From NCBI RefSeq assembly GCF_963678635.1, contig NC_087071.1, positions 11,543,088 to 11,607,087 of the forward strand: a stretch of 64,000 nt of DNA, in the 5' to 3' direction. The position numbers and the translations under genes were made by a program. This document shows, in pieces, positions 1 through 13,117 of the stretch; the stretch's first letter is position 1; each line of letters starts with the position of its first letter. The notes beneath the pieces were generated by a model that was not told the origin of the DNA, did not search any database, and worked only from the letters and a program-made list of their open reading frames with translations. Origin of the DNA: Symsagittifera roscoffensis (lineage: Eukaryota; Xenacoelomorpha; Acoela; Convolutidae).

Positions 1-255
1 ATTTAACTTAGAAATTAGTTACCTCTCCAAGAGAACTTCAGCAGTCGCAATAAGCCAGTATACTCTAGATCTATTGAGCCTAGCAGAGACTAGTTAAACA
101 CCCTGAGACTAGTAGATATAAGAGTAAGATTGGGATCGGTATTAGACTAAGAAGTTGCGCAAATCTATCCGGCCGAAAAAAAGATAGCGTGACGAGCAGA
201 CGGTGTACCCTATCCGAAATTACTCTATGAGTTATACACCATACAACTTAACTCA
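1..255 (+). repeat. 5' LTR of copy 1, truncated by the window edge
   Basis: Aligns with the 3' part of the 410-bp LTR at 43825-44234, including its CGGCCGAAAA..AAGATAGCGTGACGA stretch, and ends in the same AACTCA. Roughly the first 160 bp lie outside the window. What follows base 255 is not the leader of the element but sequence from the middle of RT. Confidence 0.9.
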
Positions 256-2833
256 CCCGGACAAATCACATTTTTTCCTAACACGCGTAAAGTTTCTTGG
301 ACACATTATTTAAAGAAACTCTATAACTCCATTAAAATCGCGCATAGACGCAATTCAAAACTGCAGCCACCAACAAATAAAAAGAAAATCCAAGAATGCC
401 TTGGAATGTTAAACTTCTTAAGTAAACATGTATACAAAAAGCAATTATACTTAAGACCATTCTATAACATCCTTAGACAGAAAAATAACTTTGAATGGAC
501 AACAGAACATCAAACACGATTTGAAGAAATCAAAAAACTCTTAACAGAGCAAATATCAAATACAATATTTGCTCTGTTAATATTTGTTCCAGACCCAAAT
601 CAGCCAATTTATGCAATGTGCGATGCTTCAAATTTCGGCATCGGCGCAGCATTGTTACGATCACACAATGGAACGAATAAAATGAATCAAACACAAGCTG
701 AATTACGATTCTCTACCCTTATGAGAGAATGCACAGCTATATTATATATACTTACAGAAAACGAATTTTTGATACTTGGATCAAAACATCCAACAGTTTT
801 ATGTACAGATCACAGACCAAATATATTTCTATTTACACAAAAATCAAAGCCAAATCATAGAGTCTACAGATTCCAATTAATCCTAACGAAAATTCCAAAC
901 TTACATATAATTTGGACAGCAGGAAAAAACCTTGCATTACCAGATACACTAAGTAGAAATACCTGAACTACTCACACGAAAAACTACAGTTAAAATACCA
1001 CAAATTATTAGATTTTATTTCGCAAAAAAAGAAACATCGCCAAGATTAGAATGCAAATATGCAGTAAAGAGTGACATATATCAATCTCAAATAAATATTT
1101 TGCATGATTTCCCACTTTATTTAGATGGTCAAAATAACCACTATGAATGTGATTTGTTAGGAATATCCACATTTAAACCAATTCCATATTCACATTGGAT
1201 TAAGAACAATACTCAACAAAAGCAAAGTAAACAAAAACCTTTTCCATTAAAAGAAAAAGAAAATTTAACCGATACCATAAACTTATCAGGACCATTACCA
1301 AATGATTTAAAATACACAATGAATCAAGTCTTTAACCTTCATGACCCACTTGACACAATCCCCCTATCAAAACTAGAAGTAGAAAGCATTTTCTACTACC
1401 AACAGAGACAATTACACTACAATTATTACAAAAATTTTAAAACCTTGACCCTGTTATTAGACAACTCAAATTATGAAACAAATATAAAACGAAACCAACA
1501 AAAGCTGATACAACAATTTTAAGAAATAAAACAATCCTCCGATAGTTCAGAAAAGTTAATCATACTACTATAAATGAAAACACAGATCTTCTAGAAAACC
1601 AAACATCTGATTCTAAAGTACCCTGTCTTCCTTTAAGTATGATGTTGATTTATTCAACATATCATACACAGTAAATACAAAAGGACACTCAGGATCAGAA
1701 AGACATAATCAAATTTTACACAAAATTTTAATTACCAAACGCTCCAATTTGGATTAAATCATTATGCAACGATTGTATAATATTCCAATTGAATAAACCT
1801 TATCCAAATCAAAGACAAATAGCACAAAAACAAGATTTTAAAGGACAAAGTCTATCTTTCAATCATAGAATTTCATTTGACACAAAAGGACCAATTTCAC
1901 CATCCTCCGAAGGAAACTCTTATATTATGGTCATTAATGATGCATTTACACACTACGTAGCACTCAACAACATTAAGAATGTCACCATACGGAATGGTAT
2001 TTATTCGAAAACCATGAAAACCAATTATGTTCACAGCAAATGCTCAAAAAACACACCAAGTTATTGTCAACCAAATAAAGATTCAATATGTTATAATCTA
2101 CCACTGCACACACATGATGAAGAGCACTTTCATTATCCACAAATTTTAAAATTAGTTTCCGCACACATACTGAATGGATATTAATTAAAGATAAGGAACA
2201 TAATGAAATCTACCAAAAAGTAACAAAAAAGTTATTACAAAGGCGAAACAAAAGTAGCCAAATTAATTCACGCTTTATGTCAGCAACAGATTTAAAAATA
2301 GGAACAGTTTTTTAACTCCCAATTTCAATACATAAAAAGGAATTTCCAATAAATTACAACCACTCCGAAAAGGACCATATCAAATGATTGATAAACCCAC
2401 CGAAGTAACATATAAACGTACTGACTCCAGTAACAGAAAAAATTGTTCAACACCGTAACAATCTATAGCCTTATTATCGAAAAGGATACGCACTTCGCGA
2501 ATAAACTCAATTATATTCTTTTACAGGTTTAAAAATTATTCAGAACTATTCAGAAACGGAACAAAACCAAAATACCAAAAAAAAATAAAAAATCAGAAAA
2601 CAATTCAACAACAAAATACAAACCCCCAAATATCTTATACCTCAGAAACAAAAACATCTCAAAAAGAAAGAAAAAATAAAAAAAATGACAGAAAAAAATT
2701 CACCACAGGATCAACAACAAAAATCTGAACATAGAGAATTATCACGACTTAGAAGTCAGCCACGAAAAAACTATAAAACATTCATTCCACAATCTAAAAT
2801 ACTAAAGAATATTGAATTTCAAAAACACCCTAA
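256..2833 (+). pseudogene. pol remnant: RT thumb, RNase H and part of integrase
   Basis: Homologous to pol of the complete copy from about its codon 247 onwards. Recognisable pieces are the RT connection (ending near 540), RNase H at 590-966 with the catalytic DASNFG motif, the LPDTLSR end of RNase H near 940, the integrase zinc-binding region near 1740-1800 and the first integrase aspartate in SFDTKGP near 1880. About 325 bp are lost around 1975 relative to the complete copy, removing the second Asp and the Glu of the DDE triad. Further stops and frameshifts occur throughout. An inverted 21-bp insertion at about 560-585 and an in-frame loss of 8 codons near 695 affect RNase H. It is not functional. 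Confidence 0.9.
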
Positions 2834-3651
2834 ATGTCAATATTCTTTTCAATCATTTTGAATCTCCACATATTCTTAATAACATGCTGAGAACACATTT
2901 AAATAATTCCAGTTCAAATTCAGCCAATAGAATTCATTCATATTCCTCGCCTTACTGACTTCAACACAACCTTATTAGCAGACAGATAATAAGCCACAGG
3001 CATATCTATAACTATAAACTTTAAAACCTCCAGGTCAAAAATAAGCAAACCGCTAAAAATTGACAACTAAAACAAAAACTACTTCAATATTACAACCCTA
3101 CCTTATCAAGTAGTACAAAGATCAACACTATTTTCCCAACTCAGATCTCAAAAACCCTCCAACTAAAAGTAGCAAATTAGCCTAAAGAGCAAAAGACTCA
3201 TGATCATTTGGCCTTAAGTACAAATTTTTCCAAAATACCTCCAATTATTCAATAAATAAAAACAAAACTATGAAGACCTCCCGAACACCATAAAATAACC
3301 CCTCAACAATGTTTGACAAAATCCAACCCATGTGTCAAAAAATCAATAAATAATCCAACTACACTTGAATTCAGCCCCAAAACATAAAAAAGATTCGAGG
3401 GAACAAATCGTTTCTTAAATGCTTCTTTCTGTAACAGTCAACAACTTTAAACGAAATATTTTTTCATAACATTTTCTACTCTACTTAAATTTTTAATAAT
3501 CTTTTTAGCCGAAACTTTTGAAATTCTACTAATTCTTTTCATAGTTTTTTCCAACCTTTTGTTAATTTTCTATTCTCTATTTGAAATATATCTCCAACTC
3601 CCCCAAATCCTTGATCATATCCACAGGTACAATAATTCTAAACCTAATTAA
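2834..3651 (+). other. Post-pol spacer of copy 1
   Basis: No convincing coding frame. It corresponds to 53970-54797 of the complete copy. It ends in a pyrimidine-rich stretch and ATATCCACAG|GTAC (AG at 3625-3626), which is also present in the complete copy and could be the 3' splice site for the downstream ORFs. The spacer is otherwise A/C/T-rich and poorly conserved. Confidence 0.6.
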
Positions 3652-3777
3652 ATGTTTCGAGCCAATTTTAGCCGAAAAGGTATTTTTCTACTATTCATAA
3701 TTTTTCTCCCAATTTTATTATCCCGAATCATGACAATGTGCAAATGTATAAAAAAGGAACCTTCACATTCGCCTTAG
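3652..3777 (+). pseudogene. Truncated membrane ORF of copy 1
   Basis: Starts at ATG 3652, 25 bp after the CCACAG site, just as in the complete copy. It matches the 62-residue ORF at 54798 over its first 33 or so residues (FSR..IFLLF.IF, then CKCIKK). A small indel after the CKCIKK motif shifts it into a stop at 3775-3777. The remaining hydrophobic and acidic end can still be read in another frame up to about 3830. Function is unknown. Confidence 0.55.
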
Positions 3778-3861
3778 CAAGCATTCTTTTAATTCTTTTT
3801 TTTGAAGAATACTATAACAAACATAAATCTTCCCTATCAAAAATTAAAAACTCAAACAACT

Positions 3862-4967
3862 TTTCAAAATTGCTAATCAACCACCACCAAACCAGCCTCA
3901 ACAAAATCCAATAACAACTACAACTACCCAAAATCCTCAATACTCAACACGCATTTCTTTTCAAGACAATCCATACACCTTTAAAGAAAGACACGCACGA
4001 CTATCATAACTATTAGAACAAGTTGTTCGCCACGCACCTTTAAGCGAAGCGCAATACAAACCGACATATAATCTATATCCCACTCTACACTACGATCCTT
4101 ATCGAGTAAGACATATTAGTCAAAATCAAAGTACACTTGAAATTAATAGACAATTTATACATCCAAGACGAAATAGTAATTTTCAAACCCCCAGAGTTCA
4201 TTTTAGTATACCTCAATCACCAACACCAACTAACTCAGAACTTTCTAGTAGTACACTGCCAGAAACTCCCGCACTTGCTTCACAACAAAGCATTTCAAAT
4301 CTTCCATCAGATTATTTAGGTTCAACTCCAACATCAGAACAAATTATAGAAAGTCCTTCTAACCCTCCAGAATCCACCAAACGACTGCCATATTGGACAA
4401 CACATTCATATACTCAAGGTGAACCCAAAATAGCAAATGAACCAATAGATATTTGTTCTGATACAACATCATCATCCCTACCAGAAACTCTTTCATTTCC
4501 ATCAACACCTTCAAAAAGCCAAATATCGCCAACACTTTTTCCCCTATTTTTTCCAACAAATCTTGACGCCAGATACCAACAACAATCATCCATAAATACC
4601 CCCCTACGATTAGATTGGAATACATTTGTAGCACCTCCCCCATTATTTGGACAACATCAAGAAAGTAGTCGACTTTATAATTGGGCACTAAAAATAGACA
4701 AGATATTCACGAAGATATTCAAGAACACAACATCCAAATACTTCAACAAAATAGTCTCCAATTAAATTTTGAAATCACAGTAAGACTTTAAACATTGTTC
4801 AACACCCTTTTCCCCTAAGCCCACCAAATATGACAGCTCAATCATTGCCTCCTCCATTTATAACAACTGAAGTCATCTATAAATACGACAGATATACCAA
4901 AAAGACAATTGGATATATAACTTTTTATAACCCATATTAAGGATTATCATACACATGTATATTTTAA
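3862..4967 (+). pseudogene. ORF3 remnant (unknown protein, copy 1)
   Basis: Homologous to the ATG-less ORF at 54995-56125. The YPTL motif (4076-4087), a PRRN segment, the SSLPETLSFPSTP tract and the C-terminal NNLDARY.. and APPPLFGQH regions can all be followed, so the protein is clearly the same. Stops (for example near 4006 and at 4936) and an indel near 4690 break the frame. Like the complete copy, it has no ATG near its start. Its last codons overlap the env ATG at 4955, and the stop at 4965-4967 sits 13 bp inside env. Confidence 0.7.
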
Positions 4968-7524
4968 AGATTTTCAAATTCCAACACCTTCTTTTTCTAA
5001 TTTTTTCCGAACAAAAAACAAATCCATCTCCTCGCACAGGACCTCAAGATTTATTAGTAACACACTACGATTGCGAAGAAAACGAACACAAAACAATACA
5101 CAAACATGCTATAAATCAAGTAACACAATGCGAATCACAACCACAAGCTATAGAAATTACAAACATAATAGATACGCAAAAGCCCGAGCAACAACACTTA
5201 CAGGCTACAAATTCACAGCGAAATTAAATAAAAACCAACTTGATCACGAATCTTAATCAAAGCAATATAGAAAGACTTTTACATCTAAAACCCGAAGACT
5301 GTAAAAATGAATTACTCAGATTAAATCTCACATGAAATAAAAATTAGGACAGGAAAATATAACTTTAGAGTTTTCACCGACTCCGTACATCAAGCAGAAC
5401 TTGAAAGATACCAAGGACATATTAAAGTAGACGAAAAATATCCCTACAATGGCGCACGCGGAAGATTAACTTATGATCTTCACGACAAACATTGGAATCC
5501 ACACATTGGAATATATAATCCTTCAAACTGCAAAACCGATACAAAAAAAGGATACTAAGAAATACTGTTTTTTGATTGGAAAGTACAACTTGAAAAAGTA
5601 CAACTCACACGAGATTTAAATGATAACGCTATAATTCAACAAGAAATCAGACTACCTTGCAAAAATGACCAAGGCTACTGTGATTCTACAACAAGGACAC
5701 AAGCAACAATTGTCTGGTTTCCCGAAGACACTTGTACAACATTTCAAGTAGCAAAAACACACGCTAGAATGATAAATTTTCATGAAAATTATTTTAACCA
5801 ATCAATACTATTTGAAAATGTCAACCCGAGTCATAAAAGACAGAAAAATACTAAATTTAGAAACATCCATAGTATAGAAAATAAATTAACACGTTTTCAA
5901 ATCTTTCAAAAAGCAGAAATTGCATGTAAATATAAAAACGCACTCGATAAAACACAATATTTCGAAATACTTGTCCAATAGGAACAAGATTTCGGTATGA
6001 AAACTGGAAAAATAAAACAGGATCCCTATGCAACACATCAGCCTCTAAATGAAGGACCCTCATACATCCCAGTAAACCTTCTCAGAAACGCAGGAAATAC
6101 TCGTGAAAAAATAAATTACAGGACGCAGAAAGCACCTGACTACAAGAACTATCACTAATGAATAATACAAGTTTTGGCGCAATTCATTATGACATCCATC
6201 TAGATGTGAAATTAGACTACACAATTAGTAGAATTTTTCCAGAAATGTCACTTTCAGAATTAGAAACATTACATCAAGTATGTGAACTAGAACGAACCCA
6301 GATATTACAATCGCTACCACTAGCAGTTCTAAAAATACCCTGCACAGGATATTTATTATGTGGAAATATATCAAACTTACTTGACTATGAAGGAATCATT
6401 TTATGTTTTTATACTTGCACTAAGAAAGTATCACCATTATATGTTTTTGAAGACAAACGATGTTATAAGAGAATCCCCATATTCTATAAAAATAAAGTAC
6501 ATTTTGTTGATACACTTTCAAGAAGAACAAATTTTTGGGATACAACAGTTCCATGTGGATCAGAAAATAGCCACAATGTCGTACAGTTAAATCCCGACGA
6601 GGAAAAAAACTATCTACTTACACCATACCCAACATTAATGCAACCATTAAAAAAGTTTTCACCTGAAAGTATTCGAGCTATTGCTCGCATTCCTAATATC
6701 GATTTATAATCGATGGGAGTATACTCTAAATCAGACATACAACATCACATTCGTACACAAAAATTTCAAGAACTACTAACACAAATGGACACTATACAAC
6801 GATAATCAATAGATCAAAATTTACGAAAACTTGCAAAAACCGCAGGCTTTTCAGATATTTACACACAAGACTACAGCGGTTATTTTAAAGATATTAAAGA
6901 CTACATATAATTAAATGGCGAAAAATATAGACCACAAGATATCTCACCAAAAACTTTTTCTAGCTTCGTAACTTTGAAAAACGAAATTCTTGCCTTTCTA
7001 GGATGGCCCTACTACATCTTAGAAAGATTGACTATATTATACGCAATGCTTAACTTTATTGGATTTCTTTTCTCATTATTAGTAAAGAATCTATAACATA
7101 TGCGCAATAAATATACAAGTAAACCGACAAGCAAGCGTAGCACGCATACTATTTGCAGGATTTTTTGGAATACTTTCCTTATCAAAAAATAAAATACTCT
7201 TAGATGCACAAATAAAGGAATACAATACAAAACTATCAGCAAAACCAAACACATATGACGAATCACAAAACAGTACAAATGTATCACCTACAGCACCACA
7301 GTTATCAAATTTACATCACAACATCCAGTATCATTAGTATCACGAATTTTTAGAAACCTAGCACTCACAAACCCTACAAATCTAAGACGCAGTATTATAC
7401 AAAGCCCTATTTACCATATACTAACACAACATCGCCAAAATGACAATAAATATGAACAAATAATTTAACAGCCCCACACCACCACTTTTCAATCTCAAAA
7501 AAGTCATTTTTCAGCCCAAGATGA
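4955..7524 (+). pseudogene. env remnant (envelope-like glycoprotein, copy 1)
   Basis: Begins with a hydrophobic signal-like segment (residues 2-18). Unlike the complete copy, it keeps this segment in frame with the start of the ectodomain up to about 5160, where a frameshift occurs. The middle part is open at 6158-6709 and contains the conserved CYKRIPIFYKN and VDTLSRR motifs. The C-terminal part (6720-7520) holds the membrane-spanning segment near 7020-7090 and a PTAP motif at 7287-7298 in the tail. Several stops and indels make it non-coding. Its stop overlaps the ORF5 start as ATGA (7521-7524). Confidence 0.75.
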
Positions 7525-9293
7525 CCAGACAAATTGGATCACTCCACCGTTCAAATTCCCACCCTGCCAATTTCCAAAAACCAATCCCCATTTTCCCACT
7601 TTTTGCTTTTCCGCCACCCAATATCACAGTTTTTCAAACTATATCACAATTTGAAAAATCTGATTTAGAAACTCCCGATACATTTGCCGACTCCGAACTA
7701 TCCCCATTCACTTATTCTCAAACCAGCCCCTCTACCTTTTCCAAACCTCCCTTTCAACCCATCCACTCTCCAGCCCATTGTAAATCTCCCTCTACTCCTT
7801 CTCACATTTCCCAAGTAACTCCAACCTACTCCCCATTCATCTCTGAACGTTCCACAAACAATTCCCCTGACAATACCCAATTTTCCGATAAACTAAACAA
7901 CTTTATAACACTACAGCAACAATTTCAGTAATCCCACACCCTAATTATTCATCAATTATCATCAACAATAACATCATCAAACCCACCAACTCCTACAACT
8001 GCTTGGACTACACTCCATCACTAGCCCAGTCATCCACATCAACAGAATCATCCACTAGTACTAATCGTGCTTATAGAACCTTTAAACGTAAATTCCCCAA
8101 TCCCATTCCGATCCAAACCCGGAACCGCCCGAGAATACGTTAATCATCCAGACCACACCAATACTACCAAATACCTCCAAGTAACCTTTCTTTCCTCAAT
8201 ATACACTAAATCAATCCGACTCTAACCCTGAACCACATAATTTTGTAGACGAACATGTATTAATACCCACCCTTCATTGGACAAGCTATTATAACTATAC
8301 AAATCCCCTTACTTTATCACTCCTTAAAACCACAAAAAAATAGTGAAAGAAATAAGAATGAAATTTTCAGACTAACAACAGCACTAACACCCCGACAATT
8401 TACATACATCGGATATGAAAAAAATTATCAAAAACAAAAACCGCACCCCGAGCTAACGACTATTCAATTGAATATTATGACCATAACATCATCATACCTA
8501 ACAACGATCATTTTCTTGACGAAGATAGATTTGCAAATCCACAACTAACGCAAAAATTCTTTATTAAAACATCTTATTTATTCACACTTAGTTTACTAGA
8601 TAAAAAGCATGACCACATCACCTCAGAAGCACTATCGGACATCCAAGCATATGATTCATTTTACGAAAAATTTGAAACTTTTTCACTAACCTTTTACTTC
8701 CTTTCACCAAAAGAACGTGATTTGCACTGTACACACGACATCATGTTGAGAACTAAAAATGACGCACACCTACACTTATTACCGTTTCATACAAAATCAT
8801 TTTGATTTACACACACCATCAAGACAACCTCACCACAGATTTCAGTTTATTAATTCCGAATACACCTCACCATTTTTCCTTAATTTCACATATTGTATTA
8901 AAAATACTAACTTTCAAGGCATCCTCCGTAATTTTGACCCCATCACGCAAATGTATATAATCTGTTTCCGCACCAAGACTTTGAATGAAAAAGAATCTCG
9001 ACCACTAATAGTCCCGCATGAATATATTCAACCTATAGAAGTACCCATTTTAGAGTTCATCCACAACACTAAATATAATCATAAAATTTACAACTTGATA
9101 CAAAACACACCTCATAAATTTTTCCGTTGGCACTGAAGAACTAAAAACCATTAAAACACTACAATTGCTTTGGCCACTGCTTCAGACTAAAAATATTATC
9201 CGCATATTAGCAAAATTACTAACCACCTCTGATGCTAACCACGATGTTTTCCCTCATGGCTTCTTTCCAGACGACGAGGTAAGTATGAATTGA
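7521..9293 (+). pseudogene. ORF5 remnant (unknown protein, copy 1)
   Basis: Starts with the ATGA overlap, reads MTRQIGSLHRSN and then a Pro/Ser/Thr-rich stretch, and stays open to 7931. The C-terminal region is recognisable in shifted frames at about 8380-9293, including an open piece at 8759-9136 that matches the complete copy closely (TYTYYRFIQNHFDLHTPSRQ). The end of the reading frame differs: the complete copy has a TAA before the splice donor, whereas here GACGACGAG runs into it. No known family is recognised. Confidence 0.7.
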
Positions 9294-9362
9294 ATAATTT
9301 AAAACTAACTATTTCAAAATCAAAACTAACCATTCTTCATAAATGTTTTTCATTTTCTTTAG
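9279..9362 (+). other. Probable short spliceosomal intron (copy 1)
   Basis: GAG|GTAAGTATG donor at 9279 and a T-rich TTTTCTTTAG acceptor ending at 9362, with ACTAAC between. The complete copy has the same arrangement at 60529-60606. In this copy splicing would extend ORF5 by about 30 residues. Confidence 0.5.
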
Positions 9363-10867
9363 TCTTCACATCACGATCATCTACAAACAAGAAAAACAAA
9401 TAAAATACAAAACTCTTTTATCCATTATAAACCTTACCTAACCAACAGCACTAAAAGATGTAGTTAAATTTCATAATCAAAATAGTAAAATAATCTATAA
9501 ATTATTTTCCTAAATGTAGTAAAATTTATTACGATGAAAATCAATTAATAATTTAAAACCTCATAAAGCAGTAACATTCAATTTCTAAGTAGTAAATTTA
9601 TACAAAGAAGAAAGCAGTACTAACCTTTTATCTATCTTTCCATTCACTCGCACAAGAATTCTATCCAAAACTGCACAGCTCGCACACGACGAACTGTTTA
9701 AAATAATGAATTCAAATTTTAACTTTCACTATCAACAACTCAAACAAGCGATAACGAGTTTCCAACTTTCTCTTAACCCGGTTGGAAAGGAATTATATAA
9801 TAACCTAAACTAACCAACGCAGCTTACTAAACACCATAAACCACAGACTAACAGCATGACTAAGTAAAGAAAACCCACGGTACCCAAACCGGGTTAACCC
9901 AGCTTAAAACTGTATAATTTATTCTTTTGAAGACTATTAACAAGTCTAAAAAAGAAACTATAAAACACCAAAAAGTCGCAAAACAAACCCAAACCAAAAA
10001 TATTGATTTTTAAGAAAAGGACAAAACCAAAACAACAAAGGAAAAAACCAGTAACATTATAACATAAAACGTTAGCACAAAACAGGATCCCTCAAAAAAC
10101 CAGCATCCAATCATACCCTCACTCCTGGCCTAACCCACCATAAGAGGACGTCCTGAGCATGCTCTATAGCCGGCCTAACTCACCGTGCTACATCCACGCT
10201 TTGTTACCACTCCGTATTTTTGACAAGAGGTACTCAAGGGTGAGTAACTCTTAAAAATAACAGAACTAAAATTCAGACGCTTTTGCGAAAAAAAATTAAT
10301 AGAAATCATAACTAAAAACTAAATTAACAAAATTTCATAAATTGTAAGTCTTAGAAATGCAGTACATAGATCATACACGACCACACAGACAAGCATCAAG
10401 AAACTAGATGACCCCCTCACACTCAACCTACAGAACGGCTAAACACAACCGACATGCCGCTCACAATCACAACTCAAAGGATTTAGAGTACGACTTGACT
10501 TCGCAGAAAAGGACTTCATTGAACCAGACCAAAGACCACTTCGATGTTCAAGTATTCGGACAGATCCGAGTTACAAGGCATTCCCTCCAAACTCGATCTT
10601 CACGCCATTCCCAGACGAGAGTGAAACACAGTCAAATATCCGTCGAAGCCAAACAAACCATATTGAAATCAGATTGATTTCATTGGCGGTCACAGTCATC
10701 GCCGAACGATAACTAACAACTTCATGTCGACGATTATAGCTTCATGGAGCTTCCTTCTCAAAGAATGGAATAAGAAATGATGCTCGCCAAATACCAACAA
10801 TCTTCATCGACCCTTCAATTACAGAAAGAAGATATACGATTTAAAAACTCTGTAAAGCCCGGATGGG
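9363..10867 (+). other. 3' untranslated region of copy 1
   Basis: No gene seen. It contains several blocks shared with the complete copy. An AACCCGGTTGGAAAGGAAT motif lies near 9777. Palindromes GGACGTCC (10146-10153) and AGCATGCT (10156-10163) are followed by TAGCCGGCC. A 57-bp block (10468-10524) is identical to the complete copy. An 89-codon open frame at 10408-10677 covers the last block but has a stop in the other copy. The region ends with GTAAAGCCCGGATGGG immediately before the LTR. Confidence 0.6.
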
Positions 10868-11243
10868 TGGAACCAAATCTAAACTATATTTTATTATTGA
10901 ATATTTTATCACTATAAAATATTTAATTCTAACCAATCATGATCCATCTAACTAACAACCCACTTATTTGTAAGTGCTGAAAATACTTGTAATTTCAGCA
11001 CCAGAGAGATTTGAATTTAACTTAGAACTTAGTTGCCTCTCCAAGAGACCTACTAACAATAAACCAGTATACTCTAGATCTATTGAGACTAATTGAGAGT
11101 AGCAGATATAAGAGTAAGATTAAGATCGGTATTAGACTAAGAAGTTGCACGAATCTATTCGGCCGAAAATAAGATAGCGTGACGAACAGACGGTGTACCC
11201 TATCTGAAATTACTCTATGAGTTAAACCCTCGAACATAACTCA
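10868..11243 (+). repeat. 3' LTR of copy 1
   Basis: Begins TGGAACC and ends AACTCA, so it has TG...CA ends like the 410-bp LTRs, but is about 376 bp because of small deletions (for example in the GAGCCTAGCAGAGAC part). Many substitutions separate it from the other LTRs, in keeping with an old insertion. The matching target-site duplication cannot be checked because the 5' flank is outside the window. Confidence 0.9.
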
Positions 11244-13117
11244 AATTGTTCATTTTCAAACGATGCAATGTGGTTTTTTTTGCAGTATTTCAGAAAAATC
11301 AATACCTCGGTGAAGTTTGTACTACGCAAAATAATTTAAATTTAACGAGTTAAGGCAAACAGTTTTTTTCTGAAAAAAGTTTGCACTCTCTTAGAGTTAC
11401 AATAAATCACATTGAACTGTCAATTTAGAAAATCAATAATTAACCTTCCGCTAAACAAAAAATGTGATCGATACTAGACTTTACCCGTAATTAGTTTTAT
11501 TCTCAGGAATCATCCCCTGACTCATTCATATACTGGCCTTTCTGTTGCAACAGAAATATTTTGAACTTATTAGCATATAAAATATCCGGCCTACGATTTC
11601 ATAATACTTCTTTTTTTTTCAGTTTTTTTCGTCTTTTTGTGGCTTAATAGGTATCAGCTTATTTTAAATTGACTTAGTGCGTCTTACTGCGTCGTTTAAT
11701 TACCAAAAAAAATTGCGCGTGTGTTTGTTCTGAGGGAAAGGAAGGATTAAAATGTTTAGCAAGCATTATTAAATTGGAATATAGAAGTTTTTTCGGGTTA
11801 AAAACTTGTTGGACAGAACCACTAAATTCACAAGTATCTTGCTTCAGAAAGATTTCAAACTTCTATGCGTTCCAAGTCACTATAGCCTAGAGCTAACGAA
11901 TATGCTGTGTAGGACAATAGTCCCGCGTTCGAATCTGACCAGGGACTGTTTTGTTTTCCAAACGGGAAATATTCTGTTTCAAATAATATTGTCGGTCAGT
12001 TGTTTGTCTGCTTATCTGTTGTCGGCTTAATTGTCTAATCTTGGAATACTTTTTTTGCTGTGCGCATTTTGCCCTTTAGTTGATTTTACTGTTTGAATTA
12101 CTTCTACAAAATGTAGTTTGAAATAAGTTTTTTGACTCCGTAATTGCTTTGAGTGTGCTAAAAGACGGGTCTACTAATAAAAACTATAACTAGGAGCATT
12201 TTTTGGATGTTTTATGAATCCGTCCTGAAAAGTCACTTTCAAATTGTTAGTTTGCTGAAATTTATTCCTTAAAATATTTTCAGTGTTTAGCAAGAATTAT
12301 TTACCATTGAAATGTAAGCAAACAAGGATTAAACACCTCTTTATAAAAGCATTATTTGATAGATATAAATTTATTTCATTCAAAAGAAAGCTGAAATGAC
12401 ACGCTCTGCGAAAATTGAGCTGTGTTTGGTTAGAGTATAAAAAAGAATTATCAACAAAAATGCACGCTGTGAGAAAAGAGAAGCCAGAGGTGTGTTTTGA
12501 CAGAATACCTTTCACAATACACACTATTTAATTTATTTGAGCATCAATTGAATGATTTAAATGTAATCTATTTGAGCAAGATTGGATCGGTTTAGCACAA
12601 AGTTAAATTTCAGGTGGAATCAAATTAAACTCAATCTTAGAGAAATTCGATGCTTCATCACAATTTTGTAGTCAACTCCTCCAAGAAAAAGTGCCGAAGC
12701 CTCGAACTCCCAGAAGATGAGGCAAAGACAGAATTGAAAAAATAAGTATCATATTTTGTCATTTATAAAGTATCAATTTTTCATCAAGTATGGGGAAAAA
12801 ACTTTTTAAAAATAGTTTGAGTTATGACCAAACATTTTGAGAGGCTTCGAATTGCGGTGATAATGAGACACCTTTTATGAACGGAGAAAATTAATTGCTT
12901 TTAATTTTCAACATTTCATAGATTAGTCATCACAAAGTGAGGTGATATTTGATATCAAAAATAGTAGCGCCATAGTCTTAAATTATTTATTTGATGTGTT
13001 AAACGAAATAAAGTATTCAACAATTCATTCCGTCCTCAATTCATTTTGAACAGGTAACTAATTGCCAGTTTTCGATATTTAATGGATGAATAAGAGAGGT
13101 CGAGTACGAAGTTTATC
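11244..13117. other. Intergenic host DNA, no gene recognised
   Basis: AT-rich, with only short chance open frames. A stretch near 11880-11950 has a GTTCGAATC box reminiscent of a tRNA B-box, but the stems do not pair. The region ends just downstream of the helicase gene's stop codon on the minus strand. Confidence 0.5.

Larger units (their letters stand above)
1..11243 (+). mobile_element. Decayed, internally deleted Ty3/gypsy env-bearing LTR element (copy 1)
   Basis: The same element family as the complete copy at 43825-62549, in the same orientation. It runs from a 5' LTR cut by the window edge, through the 3' part of pol, the membrane ORF, ORF3, env and ORF5 remnants, to a 3' LTR ending at 11243. 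The leader, ORF1, gag, protease and first half of RT are missing: the LTR end is joined directly to the RT region. All reading frames are broken by stops and indels, so the copy cannot act alone. It is valuable as a diverged relative (very roughly 80 percent similar by eye) for judging which parts of the family are conserved. Confidence 0.93.

Noticed and set aside
10408-10677. 89-codon frame in the 3' UTR of copy 1 as a gene
   Set aside because: The matching frame in the younger copy has a stop in the middle; kept only as a possible exon in the findings.
11880-11950. tRNA-like B-box (GTTCGAATC) and similar GATTCGAGTAC boxes near 20630 and 23190
   Set aside because: The T-arm and acceptor stems do not pair and the A/B box spacing is wrong. 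At most remnants of a tRNA-derived SINE.
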